A DNA stretch of 64,000 nucleotides, from NCBI GenBank assembly GCA_054601695.1, contig BAAHQB010000370.1, positions 1-64,000 of the forward strand, given 5' to 3'. This DNA is from Amorphochlora amoebiformis. Its lineage: Eukaryota > Cercozoa > Chlorarachniophyceae. The position numbers and the translations under genes are program-made. Shown here piece after piece: positions 1 to 64,000 of this stretch. Under the pieces are notes generated by a model. The model did not search any database and had not been told where the DNA came from. It was given only the letters and a program-made list of their open reading frames with translations. Position 1 is the first letter of the stretch. Every line of letters begins with the position of its first letter.

Positions 1-13656
<13,656 letters not shown>

Positions 13657-14489
13657 AATCTATATGAGTACAAATCAATACATATAATATATGTATGAAT
13701 GCATATTACACTTACATATACACACATTTGTGCATGTATATGTACCTGTTGTTCCTCTTGTCTTAATTTTAACTGGAGGTCCCTGACTGAGGAATGTCAA
13801 AGTCAGATGGAAGCCGAGCTCGCATTGTCGTATGCATATATACCAGACTCACAGGAGGGTGCTGTAGACCAGACTCGCTGGGGTAGCAAGTCGACGCACA
13901 GAGTGTGAGTGTAATTTAAGTCGGTGATGTGATCCAGGCCGTTCACAAAGTTGATGTTGACCTCCTATAAGGGAACTCTTAGTCAAACTCGACAAGTGCT
14001 ATACAAATCCTCTCCTCTGGGGGAGATCGTAATCCCACACTGAGGAGAAATAGACCGTAGATGTAACGTGGACCGCCTTCACGTTGCAACGTATCCCAAC
14101 ACTGCGGCGAAATATGACTTGGATGGATGACCTGGAAAGGACAATGGGACATATGTGGGACAGTGCATGTCCTCAGAGGTCTCACTGGTGGTGTCACGCC
14201 CAATGTCATAGCTCTTAGATGACGCATGTTGAGTAGTTTACTTACCCTAAGCCAAATGTCACATGTATACCTATATATAGTACTATAACTAGAATCCAGG
14301 GCAACCATTTACAACTTGACACGTGTCAGCTCTGATAGGCCACACTTTTGCGGCCGATAAAATAAAACATTTTAGACTCCGAAACTCCGGAGCCGAGGTA
14401 TCTTAAAGTAAATATTGGTATATCTATATTATAAATATCCAACAGTGGATTCCGAAGAATCATATTTTTTTTTAATAAATCGGCTCATA
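13657..14489. promoter_or_regulatory. Divergent intergenic region between the KDZ-like gene and RGP1
   Basis: About 830 bp of mostly non-repetitive sequence between the first ATG of the minus gene and the RGP1 ATG at 14490. A plus-strand open stretch (about 13768-13908, SLTEECQSQMEAELALSYAY) and an overlapping minus-strand open stretch ending at a GTACAT donor (about 13747) are both exon-like, so a 5' exon of the KDZ gene may lie here. CCTATATATAGTACTATAAC (about 14270-14289) is a TATA-box-like element. No other gene is recognised. Confidence 0.5.
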
Positions 14490-28755
<14,266 letters not shown>

Positions 28756-28975
28756 CTGGTAGTTAGACATTAACATCTATCTACTAGCTATCGATATCGT
28801 ATGATGATCAGATTAGCTCAGCCTCACCAGCCTTTATATGGATAGATCTAGATATCTAGATATCTAAATTTAGATATCTACTATATCGCTTGCAATCCGA
28901 ACTTATCAGTCATATCGTCAGCCTCAATGATTATGCTACTGGTGCTACCGTACTAGATGTACACCAGTTCCATAT

Positions 28976-29010
<35 letters not shown>

Positions 29011-29128
29011 TATATATATACATATATCAAGACATCCCACGTCTTAAACAGTCAAGACATCCCACGTCTTGACTGTTAAGACATCCCACGACTTGACTGT
29101 CAAGACATCCCACGTCTTGACTGTCAAG
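28756..29128. other. 3' flank of RGP1 with palindromic AGATATCT sequence
   Basis: It includes GATAGATCTAGATATCTAGA (28840-28860), rich in AGATCT/GATATC palindromes. An open stretch (about 28870-28975) reads QSELISHIVSLNDYATGAT and ends before a GTACTA donor. That could be an upstream exon of the membrane-protein exon at 29129, but I could not prove the phase. It is followed by the first CAAGACATCCCACGTCTTGA repeats. Confidence 0.35.
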
Positions 29129-29260
29129 AATTCCACACTTTATGATGAATTAACGCCGTCAGAGGTGTTACGACGGAGGATGAGGAGAGAATTGATTTTT
29201 AAGTCGATGGGATGTTGGTGGACGTGGATGATTTTTGGTATTCTTGCAGTCATTTATTAA
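29129..29260 (+). CDS. Candidate last exon of a tail-anchored membrane protein
   Basis: After CAAG at 29125-29128 the frame reads STLYDELTPSEVLRRRMRRE, then a short basic stretch, and ends CWWTWMIFGILAVIY plus TAA at 29258-29260. A charged helix, a basic patch and a C-terminal hydrophobic segment of about 15 residues make a typical tail anchor. No family is recognised, and only the C-terminal part is visible. The upstream repeat (minisatellite of CAAGACATCCC) is open in the same frame and is not coding evidence. Confidence 0.35.
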   Translation, partial: NSTLYDELTPSEVLRRRMRRELIFKSMGCWWTWMIFGILAVIY

Positions 29261-30813
29261 AATCTCGCTGCCGCCTCCCTGTGACTGTTCCCCCTAGCCC
29301 CGCCACTTGTACCCTCAATGACTGATCCCAAATCGAAATTTTTAAAAGTTCTAAATACACAATCTCCAATTAGGCTTGGTTACTATATTGAGGGTAAAAT
29401 TCCATGAGTAGCTTAAAGTTTGCGCCAAAAAGCCCGTTTTAGCCCTAACCGGACTAACCCCCAATCCGTTGAATTTTTCTATCCGACAGGAAGTGTAGCT
29501 TCCACACCTTCCCCCCCCCGAAATTCCTTCAGTAAATATCATGTGTGGTCTTATTTTAATCCTTAGAGGAAGTGTGAGTCTTCGAATATCAATAATTGTC
29601 TCAATCCGTCGACATTTCGATGACCCCCACAACCTTGGGGTTCGGGGCCATGCTTCCCGGATCCCTGCTGATCTCCTGGAATCTCCAATGAAATTGTGGC
29701 TCGATTATGGTATTAATTCGTAATAATAAAAGTATTAGAGGTCTTAGACGTTTGTTTTAATTGAAGCGTTAGAGGTCGGAAAATTACTATAAGAGGTCTT
29801 ATCTGTCAGATATTAGATAAAATTACCTATTTGACTCCCAAAATTGCAGCATATTACACGATTGTACCTAAGCCAATCCTAGATGATGGGTGTGAAGGAT
29901 GCGTCGACGGCTTGGGGTGGTGAAAAGGCGTATTTCGCAATATCTAGGAAATAAAGATAGCTCAAAACCTCCTGAATCCCCATAATGTCATCATTATGGG
30001 CTGTACACGAGATTTCATCCCTTAGAATGTATTATTCATCGAAATCTGGACGTGGTTTGGTGCGTGGACGATACGGTCCAAAGCCCATGCATGAATGAGT
30101 TATCAGTGGCAGGATGGGAATAATTCCGATGGAGATGGGTACAATATTTGATTTCACGGACATAGGGTGCCTTATATAGCATCGGTGATTAATAGGGTTA
30201 GATACTGCAGGGTGGTAAGATGATAGCTGCGGGAATATTTTCTTTTTTGGTGTTTTTGCAATGGTGTGGGGCGAGTTTCGCTTTTAATCTCAAGATTTTG
30301 CCAATTATGTGTCGGGCTAGGTCTGGGAGATATCTTGTCACTTCCCAAATTTCGATTCGTCCGAGGGGGAAAATTGGTAAATTGGGGTTAATGTGACGTT
30401 TCACTGACGGTTTCAGATTTAGCAATTGTTTCAAAAAAAAGTCGAGTCGGAAATTTACATTAATTCGGAGTCAGAGATTTAGGATCAGCACTTTTTTTCC
30501 TCTAATTCAGTCCACAATTTGTGTTACCGACCATCGAGTTTTTAAATTTTATAAAGAAGACATTAGTATTATAATATTACCTAGATTACTGGTATTCACT
30601 AAGAGAATGAGCATGAATGTTCTTCAAGATGCTAAAGATACATATATATATATATTCAAATGTAGGGAAAAAATTCTATATTGTATACATGTTACTATAT
30701 CATCTCTGATGATTATCTAATTGTTAATGTGCATTGATATTAATACTAATGCTGGAAATAACACTCGCAGTGTCATATCCGCAAACATACTAGACATACA
30801 CTAGATATGCCTG

Positions 30814-30853
<40 letters not shown>

Positions 30854-30900
30854 AATATACAATATCATATACATAAACATATAGCAGTGTATATAATATT
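29261..30900. other. Non-repetitive intergenic block with weak coding candidates
   Basis: About 1.3 kb of balanced composition. Open stretches: plus 29541-29723 (60 codons, with SIRRHFDDPHNLGVRGHASR and a stop at 29721); minus 30198-30434 (78 codons); plus 30220-30396 (listed separately). None forms a splice chain I can defend. Intergenic sequence or an unrecognised small gene are equally possible. Confidence 0.35.
30220..30396 (+). CDS. 58-codon ORF with a signal-peptide-like start
   Basis: ATG at 30220 reads MIAAGIFSFLVFLQWCGASF then AFNLKI..., a hydrophobic core with a plausible cleavage site after GAS or ASF, followed by a basic, Ser/Arg-containing segment to TGA at 30394. It could be the first exon of a secreted protein. 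The ASFAF motif also resembles the cleavage site of bipartite plastid-targeting leaders of secondary-plastid algae. No downstream partner exon was found. Confidence 0.25.
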   Translation: MIAAGIFSFLVFLQWCGASFAFNLKILPIMCRARSGRYLVTSQISIRPRGKIGKLGLM

Positions 30901-30965
30901 ATATTACACTCCTACGTCAAGACATCCCACTTTCACGACATCCCATATATATATATATATATATA

Positions 30966-31037
<72 letters not shown>

Positions 31038-31057
31038 TATATATATATATATATATA

Positions 31058-31110
<53 letters not shown>

Positions 31111-31272
31111 TATACTTTCAAGCATATATATATATATATATATATACTGACAAGACATCCCATGTCTTGTCTGTCAAGACATTTCACATCTTGACTGTCG
31201 AGATATCCCACGTCTTGAGTGTCAAGACACCCCACGTCCTCACTGTCAAGACATCCCTCGTCTTGACTGTAT

Positions 31273-31326
<54 letters not shown>

Positions 31327-31762
31327 GTATATATATATATATATATAAATTATCAAGAGAGTACGTAAGTAAGTTAAGACCTTTTTAAACTGACAAATAT
31401 ACCCCGGGCCACATATTCACTGTCAAGACACCCCACACATTGACTATCAAGACATTTCACGACTTGACTGTAAAAGACATCCCACGTCTTGAGTGTCAAG
31501 ACATTCATACGCCCAATGCCAGGGTTTGGCTGTCTAAGAGAGTCCGGGAGTAAGTTAGAACTTTGTAAACCAGTAAATACACCCCGGGCCACGTACTTAC
31601 TGTCAAGACACCCCACACATTGAAGGTTAAGACATTTCACGACTTGACTATCAAGACAGCCCACGTATTGACGTCAAGATATCCATATGTTAAATGCTAG
31701 AGTTTGGCTATATATATATATATATATATTTGTTAAATTTATGTATTTTTTGTAACAATTAT

Positions 31763-31815
<53 letters not shown>

Positions 31816-31819
31816 TATA

Positions 31820-31867
<48 letters not shown>

Positions 31868-32351
31868 ACAGTCAAGACGTGAAATGTCTTGACAATCAAT
31901 GTGTGGGGTTTCTTGACAGTAGATATGTGGCCGGGGTGTATTTGCTAGTTTACAAAGTTCTAAATTACTCACGGACTCTCTTGACAGCCAACTTCTGGCA
32001 TTGGGCGTATGGTTGTCTTGACATTCAAGACGTGGTGTGTCTTCACAGTCAAGTCGTGAAATGTCTTGTAACATACTCACGGACTCTCTTGACAGCCAAT
32101 CTGGCATTGCTAGATTGGGCGTATAGTTGTCTTGACAGTCAAGACGTGAAAATTTCTGGAGTTTTAGGCGTCAAATCCGGTATAGCTAGATAGGTCTAGT
32201 CCGTAATAATTACAAATTTGAATCACTTAACTAATTCTAGTAATTACGCGCGAATGAGTAGACCACGGCTTGATTCCGGAGCATTAATTAATTATTAGTA
32301 TTATATCATCAAGATATGGCGATATACTATATATACTATATATACACACAC

Positions 32352-32395
<44 letters not shown>

Positions 32396-32612
32396 ATATG
32401 TCTATACATATGTATGAAGAGTTAAGCTCAAAAATTCGAACGACTTAGTGATATGCATATCATGCCGACATATCTAGCATATCTAGCCTCATATATCTAG
32501 ATATGCATATCATGATATAATTATGACTTAGTTGTAATATTATCATGACATTGATTTTTGCGAGTCATCGTTAATACAATAGTTTTCATTTTATCGGCCC
32601 GTCTGGTACTTC

Positions 32613-32790
32613 TCTCGATGATGCCCGATGATACCGGTTAATACCCGACGATGTCGGGTTAATACCCGATGATGCCCGGTTAATACCTGATGATGCCTGG
32701 TTAATACCCGATGATGCCCGGTTAATACCCGATGATGCCCGGTTAATACCCGATAGTGCCTGGTTAATACCCGATAATACCCGGTTGAAT
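32613..32790. repeat. 21-bp minisatellite, about 8 copies
   Basis: The unit CCCGATGATGCCCGGTTAATA varies (CTGATGATGCCTGG, CCGATAGTGCCTGG). The period is a multiple of three, so the minus strand reads SGINRAS repeats. No start or splice context was found. Confidence 0.9.
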
Positions 32791-32845
32791 ATCACGATAA
32801 TAATAAGGTCTGAGGCGGATCAGCTGTGAATAGTGGGCTCGGAGG

Positions 32846-32940
32846 TGCACGTGTCCGGTTGGGGTACACGTGTCCGGTTGGGGAGCACGTGTCCGGTTGG
32901 GGAGCACGTGTCCAGTTGGGGAGCACGTGTCCGGTTGGGG
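32846..32940 (+). repeat. 19-bp minisatellite with CACGTG, 5 copies
   Basis: CACGTGTCCGGTTGGGGAG recurs five times with one or two changes. Each unit holds a CACGTG palindrome. Confidence 0.9.
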
Positions 32941-33002
32941 ATTTTTTGAAGTATGGTAATCTCCACTCCATTGGTTCGAGAACTGAGGTAAATTGAGATA
33001 AT

Positions 33003-33410
33003 ATGTTTTATGTCGGGTAGTAATATGTTTAATATGTAGGGTAGTAATATGTTTAATATGTCGGGTAGTAACATGTTTAAAATGTCGGGTAGTAATATGT
33101 TTAATATGTCGGGTAGTAATATGTTTAATATGTCGGGTAGTAACATGTTTAAAATGTCGGGTAGTAATATGTTTAATATGTCGGGTAGTAACATGTTTAA
33201 TATGTCGGGTAGTAATATGTTTAATATGTCGGGTAGTAATATGTTTAATATGTCGGGTAGTAACATGTTTAATATGTCGGGTAGTAATATGTTTAATATG
33301 TCGGGTAGTAACATGTTTAATATGTCGGGTAGTAATATGTTTAATATGTCGGGTAGTAATATGTTTAATATGTCGGGTAGTAATATGTTTAATATTTCGG
33401 GTAGTATGGA
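33003..33410 (+). repeat. 24-bp minisatellite, about 17 copies
   Basis: GTCGGGTAGTAATATGTTTA plus ATAT repeats at a strict 24-bp period with AAC/AAT and AATAT/AAAAT variants. Both strands stay open (plus NMSGSNMF, minus ILLPDILN). Because of the period, that openness is not evidence of coding. Confidence 0.95.
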
Positions 33411-34560
<1,150 letters not shown>

Positions 34561-34584
34561 CGTGTCGCACACTAAACCCAGCCT

Positions 34585-35362
34585 AAGGGTTAGGGTTAGG
34601 GTTAGGGTTAGAAGATTAGGGTTAGGGTTAGGGTTAGAGGGTTAGGGTTAGGGTTAGGGTTAGGGGTTAGGGTTAGAAGATTAGGGTTAGAGGGTTAGGG
34701 TTAGAAGATTAGGGTTAGGGTTAGAAGATTAGGGTTAGGGTTAGAGTTAGAGGGTTAGGGTTAGAAGATTAGGGTTAGGGTTAGGGCTAGAGGTTAGGGT
34801 TAGCAGATTCGGGTTAGGGTTAGGGTTAGAGGGTTAGGGTTAGAAGATTAGGGTTAGGGTTAGGGTTAGAGGGTTGGGGTTAAAGGTTAGGGGTAGGGTT
34901 AGAGGGTTAGGGTTAAGGTTAGAGGACTAGCGTTAGGGTTAGAGACTAAGGTTAGGCTTAGAGGACTAGTGTTAGGGTTAGAGACTAGGGTTAGGCTTAG
35001 AGGGTTAGGGTTAGGGTTAGAGGACTAAGTTTAGGGTTAGAGACTAGGGTTAGGCTTAGAGGGTTAGGGTTAAGGTTAGAGGACTATGATTAGGGTTAGA
35101 GGGCTAGGGCTAGGGCTAGGGTTAGAGGACTAGGGTTAGGGTTAGGGTTAGAGTTAGAATGTTAAGAGTTGAGGCTAATGTTAGGGTTAGGGTTAAGGCC
35201 AAACGTTTAGATGGTTAGGGTTAGAGAGGGTTAGCGTTGGCTAGGGTTAGGGTTAGGGTTAGGGTTAGGGTTGGGTTAGGGTTAGGGTTAGGTTAGGGTT
35301 AGGGTTAGGGTTAGGGTTAGGGTTAGGGGTTAGATGTGATGGTCAGACAGTTAGGGTTAGGG
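34585..35362 (-). repeat. Degenerate TTAGGG array (G-rich on the plus strand)
   Basis: About 780 bp of TTAGGG with frequent AGAAGATTAGGG, AGAGGGTTAGGG and AGAGGACTAGGG variants forming a longer local period. It lies beyond the 3' end of the METTL21-like gene. The orientation flips to CCCTAA at about 35430. Confidence 0.95.
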
Positions 35363-35390
35363 TTCGGATTTCTTGGGTTCTATTTCTGCT

Positions 35391-44321
<8,931 letters not shown>

Positions 44322-44664
44322 ACTACATACCACATACATATCACATATACATGTATATACATATATATATATATATACACACATATATATATATATATAT
44401 ACATACATACATATATACATACATTTACATATACACATACATATACACATATATATATATATATTTATACATACATACACAGATATATACACACACATAT
44501 ATATACATATACACACATACACATACATTACACATTTATACATACATAAATACATATTTATTTTATGTACATATATATATATATACATACATATACATAT
44601 ATAATATATATATATGTGTGTGTGTGTGTGTGTATAATATATACGTATACATACATATATATAC

Positions 44665-44740
<76 letters not shown>

Positions 44741-44788
44741 TATATATAGATATGTATATATAAATTATATGTACATATGTCTCTCTTC

Positions 44789-44832
<44 letters not shown>

Positions 44833-44835
44833 CTA

Positions 44836-44875
<40 letters not shown>

Positions 44876-45026
44876 CATATACACATACATAAATACATTG
44901 ATATACACGTATATAAATGTATTGCAATCTCCTTACGCTCTCTCTCTCTCTCTCGACCTCCCTCTCTCTCGCTCTCTCTCTCTTTCTCTCTCTTTTCTCC
45001 CCTCTCTCTCTTAACCTCTCTCTCTC

Positions 45027-45069
<43 letters not shown>

Positions 45070-45103
45070 CCCTCCCTCTCATTCTCTCCCCCCCCCCCTT
45101 CCC

Positions 45104-45137
<34 letters not shown>

Positions 45138-45321
45138 ACATAGCTTCAAAAACAAGCAACCCCTAACAGACGACGTCGCAGGCCCGCCCAAATATGTCAC
45201 CTTGAGTGACATACGACTGTCATGATGAGGACATTGGAGGGACAATGACCTTACGTCGGATCCCAAGGAATATTGGCTTCCGTGACTACCAAAGCGTGAC
45301 ATTCTGCGTGACGTTGATTTG
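44322..45321. promoter_or_regulatory. Divergent intergenic region between METTL21-like and RCC1-like genes
   Basis: It holds (TA)n and (CA)n microsatellites (44340-44760), CT arrays with C-runs (44780-45137) and about 180 bp of unique sequence just before the RCC1-like ATG, including CTTGAGTGACATACGACTGT. No TATA box is recognised near 45322. Pyrimidine-rich tracts upstream of both ATGs could act as initiator or nucleosome-free elements. This is inference. Confidence 0.5.
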
Positions 45322-60125
<14,804 letters not shown>

Positions 60126-60641
60126 GATCGGAGATGGCGGTGCTTAATTGAATTTAATTTGAATAGTCCTCCTTCTATGTGAATTGTCATACATATATAT
60201 TTAATTATGTACTATCACCATGAATCCATGATGCATGAAATCGCTATAATCTAGATAATCTAGAGACTAATTAAGTAGATCTAGTATATATGATGTATGC
60301 TGAATTTAACACTAGTAACCTCTAGACCTAGGTAGCAGTACTTTCACATATGACATCTATACTAGATCTAGATATGTGATAGGCATTGACAGCATATACT
60401 AGATATATCCAGTACATACTAATACTGTAGAATACATATGTATGTTGATAATTTAACTGTGCAATGAATTTTCATACCACATCTATAATCATCGGATTCA
60501 ATTGCAATTGCATGCTTAGAGATTGGTAGCAACAAGTCTATAGGCTGGGAAATTGCAGCGGGTAGTTTGAGTAAGACTTTCCACCCCGCTATGCCTCCAT
60601 ACGAATGCGGCTATACCAAGAACGTAGGTTTAAAGAAAATG
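60126..60641. other. Intergenic region between convergent RCC1-like and helical-protein genes
   Basis: Free of long microsatellites and rich in CTAG/TCTAGA words (60245-60420, for example CTAGATAATCTAGAGACTAA). No terminator or gene is recognised. AATTGAATTTAATTTGAATA after the RCC1-like stop may contain the polyadenylation region. Confidence 0.6.
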
Positions 60642-62485
60642 TCACTCTTTGAGGAGCTTGCTTTTCTCCTCCCCCTTGTGAGCCTCTTCTTCTGCATCAG
60701 CGTCTTTTACGTACTTCATTTCCGGCGACCACTTTACCATCATTACGACATCAATCATGGCATTGAACAGCTTGGTCACTGAGTCAACCAGGCTAACATA
60801 GTCCTCGTCCTTCTCACGGATTCCGACGGTGACGGCGAAGAACTTACCCATATCAGAGGGCAGCAGGATGAGTTCACGGTAGAGGAGGTAGTCAAAGCTG
60901 TCTTTAGCAAGGCACGAGACGCGCTTGATGGCAACATGGAAGCGTTTCCTCAACTCCTGCGCCCGCTTGCTCTCAATTGCGGAAACGGCGACGTCCTGGA
61001 CAGGCTTGACCTTAGTTGCAACAATTGCCTTGAAATCTTCCATCTTGGTCTCCAAATTCTTGAATATAGGGGCCAACTGCTCAGTACGCTCCTTGAGAAG
61101 ATCCTGGGCAGTCTTAATCAGATCCGGGCCAATCAGGGTTTCCGCGCGAAGCTTGATATTCGATAGGCCGGCGACAGCCTTCTTAACTAGGCGCTTGGAT
61201 ACAGTCTTGGTGACGAGGCTGAGGGAAAGATCCTCGGCAACCTCGTCGGATGTCATCTCCTTTTCCTCCTTAGCCTCGGGCACCACCATATCAACGGCCT
61301 TCATTGTGGAGGCTAGGACAGCTTTGTAAGGGGTCTCGACGTACCTCTGAACCAACGCGTTGGTCATGATGACGAAATCGTTGAGGGTCACCTTCTTCTG
61401 GTCAACGTCAAGCGCACGTACAATACGCAAAAGATCCTCGGTCACAATCTTGCTTGCTCCCTCGTAGAACTCGCGAATGTAAGGGGCAAGGCGCTCATCG
61501 TAGACGTCTTTGAAGCAGGCCTTGACCTCACTTACGAAAGCCTCGGCGGAAACCTTGAGACCCTTCTCTTCGGCCATCTTACGATAGTTAGCGTAGACAC
61601 CAAGGATGGACTTATACATCACCACGGCAGGGCGAAGGCGGGCCTCGAACGCCTTCACTACCTTCTCTTCCCACACTGGCTTGAGGGCAACGTAAACCTC
61701 CTCCATCTTGAGGTACCCGTCCCCGCTGGTGTTCACGCGCTTGTATTCGGCCTGGGCAGCCTTGTAAAATGCGATAGCGGGCTCCTTAAGCTTCTCGTCC
61801 CATGTATCCTTCATCTGCTTACGAAGGCCATTGATAAAATCTGCCGAGTTGGTCTCCATAGACACCTTGGCGGCCTTGGCAATCTCGAGGAGGTGTGCAA
61901 ACTCAGATTTGGAGGCCACATAAAAACGGCGAACGAGATCTTCGGGGGTGATCTTGGACGGGTTGATAATCTCATCGACCTTCTCGAACCACTCGGACTT
62001 GACGACAAGCCCTTGAAAGATATTATAGGATTTTCCTTCTCCGTTCTCGACGGCCTTGTACACATCGTGGGACACCTGTGGAAGAAGTGTGAATTCGGAC
62101 CAGTTGAATAAGGGCTAGAGGTAGTTTTCACAACAATTCGAATACGCACACAGCTGAACAAATTTAATGAATGCTTTGATACCTGAATCGCCTTGGTATA
62201 TGCATAGGTGATCATAGGGTCGAGCCGAGCTACCAGGCTCTCATCAACAGTCTTGAGCACAGGTTTCATCAACGGATCCGCGAGTGACTCAAAGGTCTCG
62301 ATCCCATACTTGATAATGCTCGAAGTTGCCTTGGCTTTCTCTTTAACGGAAACGATTGCGGCTGTCGTATCCACAACGCGATGATGAATGAGTTTTCCAG
62401 CCCGGAGGTCTTCATCGACGTCCGTGACGGTAGGAATGATTTTCCACGTAGCTTTGGCTTCCGCTTCGGGTGCTGGCGTGGGCAT
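60642..62485 (-). CDS. Helical 578-residue protein, possibly perilipin-like, with EF-hand-like loops
   Basis: Exon 1 is 62485-62183 and exon 2 is 62075-60642, with a 107-bp repeat-free GT-AG intron. An upstream in-frame ATG at 62539 is less likely. The protein is mostly amphipathic helix, Lys/Glu/Ala/Val-rich, with no signal peptide and no hydrophobic membrane span. IIKYGIETFESLADPLMKPV and ESLVARLDPMITYAYTKAIQ resemble the 'yG......a.p....v...l..ldp' style of perilipin-type lipid-droplet proteins. The resemblance is loose. NTSGDGYLKMEE (about residue 216) matches an EF-hand calcium loop in most positions, and DVDQKKVTLNDF (about 324) is a weaker second one. The tail is acidic then basic (KDADAEEEAHKGEEKSK). 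Codon use is GC-rich and unlike the neighbouring split genes, which suggests high expression. Other possibilities are a cytoskeletal or plastid helical protein. Confidence 0.75.
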
Positions 62486-62804
62486 ATTTGCAGCTGGGTT
62501 GTGAGGTGATGTCGGGTGTCTTTCCGACGGGCACGTCACTGGTCCACGAATGATAGCACGTGCATGGGGTTATCTGGTTGTCTTTAACTGAAATCACCTT
62601 AATGAATCACGCGGATGATCTCCAGGGAGTCTCTGGATATCTCCGAGGACTCTTCTGACAAAGTAACCGCTGCGCCGAATAATTATTTAATCTTCTAGAA
62701 GAGATTTTCATATCTCCAAATGGATATCTGTATATCAAAGCTACAGGGTGACGCACCAGAGTGACAATTACATTTATAACTGTCGAGTGGTACCCCCCCT
62801 TATA
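62486..62804. promoter_or_regulatory. Divergent promoter region between the helical-protein gene and the next gene
   Basis: About 320 bp, largely free of repeats. It includes CTCTTCTGACAAAGTAACCG and AATTATTTAATCTTCTAGAA. TTATAATG overlaps the plus-strand ATG at 62805. No confident core element was found. Confidence 0.5.
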
Positions 62805-63633
<829 letters not shown>

Positions 63634-63654
63634 GTAAGTACTTTTATATGTGTG

Positions 63655-63711
<57 letters not shown>

Positions 63712-63753
63712 CTATATATATAGAATTATATACACACATATATACATACATAC

Positions 63754-63799
<46 letters not shown>

Positions 63800-63808
<9 letters not shown>

Positions 63809-63860
63809 GAGAATATCAAAACTGAGGGCAAAGGACTTGATGCAAGCACTTTTATACACA
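63800..63860 (+). repeat. Diverged copy of exon 63579-63633 (3' part)
   Basis: GAGAATATCAAAACTGAGGG then CAAAGGACTTGATGCAAGCA matches the exon end, but the donor GTAAGT has become GCAAGC. It could be a non-functional copy or a GC-AG donor. Confidence 0.8.
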
Positions 63861-63861
63861 C

Positions 63862-63977
<116 letters not shown>

Positions 63978-64000
63978 CATATATATATATATATATATAT

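Larger units (their letters stand above)
29030..32155. repeat. Dispersed palindromic minisatellite (GTCAAGACATCCCACGTCTTGACT type)
   Basis: Clusters at about 29028-29128, 30915-30945, 31146-31270, 31420-31690 and, in reverse orientation, 31865-32150. The unit carries CAAGAC...GTCTTG arms around CATCCCA, so each unit can fold. The third and fourth clusters share a longer repeat of about 160 bp (GCCAGGGTTTGGCTGTC...ACCCCGGGCCACGTA). The reversed cluster holds GCCAACTTCTGGCATTGGGC. Confidence 0.8.

Noticed and set aside
33003-33410. CRISPR-like array
   Set aside because: Units are contiguous 24-mers without spacers, in a eukaryotic intergenic region. The same applies to the 19-, 21- and 39-bp arrays.

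Overview
The window comes from a nuclear genome of an intron-dense eukaryote, probably a unicellular alga or other protist. Evidence: GT-AG introns throughout, vertebrate-type TTAGGG/CCCTAA repeats, and eukaryote-only gene families (Rgp1, RCC1-type propeller, METTL21-type methyltransferase, KDZ transposase). I cannot name the lineage. At first sight most of the sequence is (TA)n, (CT)n and telomere-like repeat. The long Tyr-Ile, Leu-Ser and Thr-Leu open frames are translations of these repeats, not genes. The real coding sequence is a series of short exons (about 11-133 nt, one of 224 nt and one of 1218 nt) lying between the repeats. Joined at GT-AG sites, they keep one reading frame over long chains.

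Layout: (1) 1-13656, minus strand: a KDZ-family (Kyakuja-Dileera-Zisupton) transposase-like gene. I chained 28 exons, about 1138 codons, and the gene runs off the left edge. (2) 14490-28755, plus: Rgp1, the Ric1-Rgp1 Rab6-GEF subunit, about 17 exons. (3) 28756-35390: the 3' zone between convergent genes, with five kinds of minisatellite, a possible tail-anchored protein exon, a signal-peptide-like ORF and large telomere-like arrays meeting head to head. (4) 35391-44321, minus: a METTL21-type protein methyltransferase, 13 exons found and one short exon missing. (5) 45322-60125, plus: a complete RCC1-like seven-bladed propeller gene, 24 exons and 527 codons, spread over 14.8 kb. (6) 60642-62485, minus: a compact two-exon gene for a helical protein, tentatively lipid-droplet/perilipin-like, with EF-hand-like loops. 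(7) 62805 to the end, plus: the first two exons of another gene. Genes alternate in strand, giving three divergent promoter regions (13657-14489, 44322-45321, 62486-62804).

The most unusual feature is the introns. Many consist almost entirely of a simple repeat whose own unit provides the splice signals: GTATAT...ATATAG for (TA)n introns, and GTAACCC...CCTAG or TTAG for telomere-repeat introns. Partial copies of exon ends, still carrying the donor or acceptor, are scattered through the neighbouring introns, in places five or six times. Apparent introns of 23-30 nt occur in the same genes as introns over 1 kb. A dispersed element of about 55 bp sits inside five separate telomere-like arrays. 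Together these suggest an ongoing process of intron growth or creation by repeat expansion and telomere-repeat insertion.
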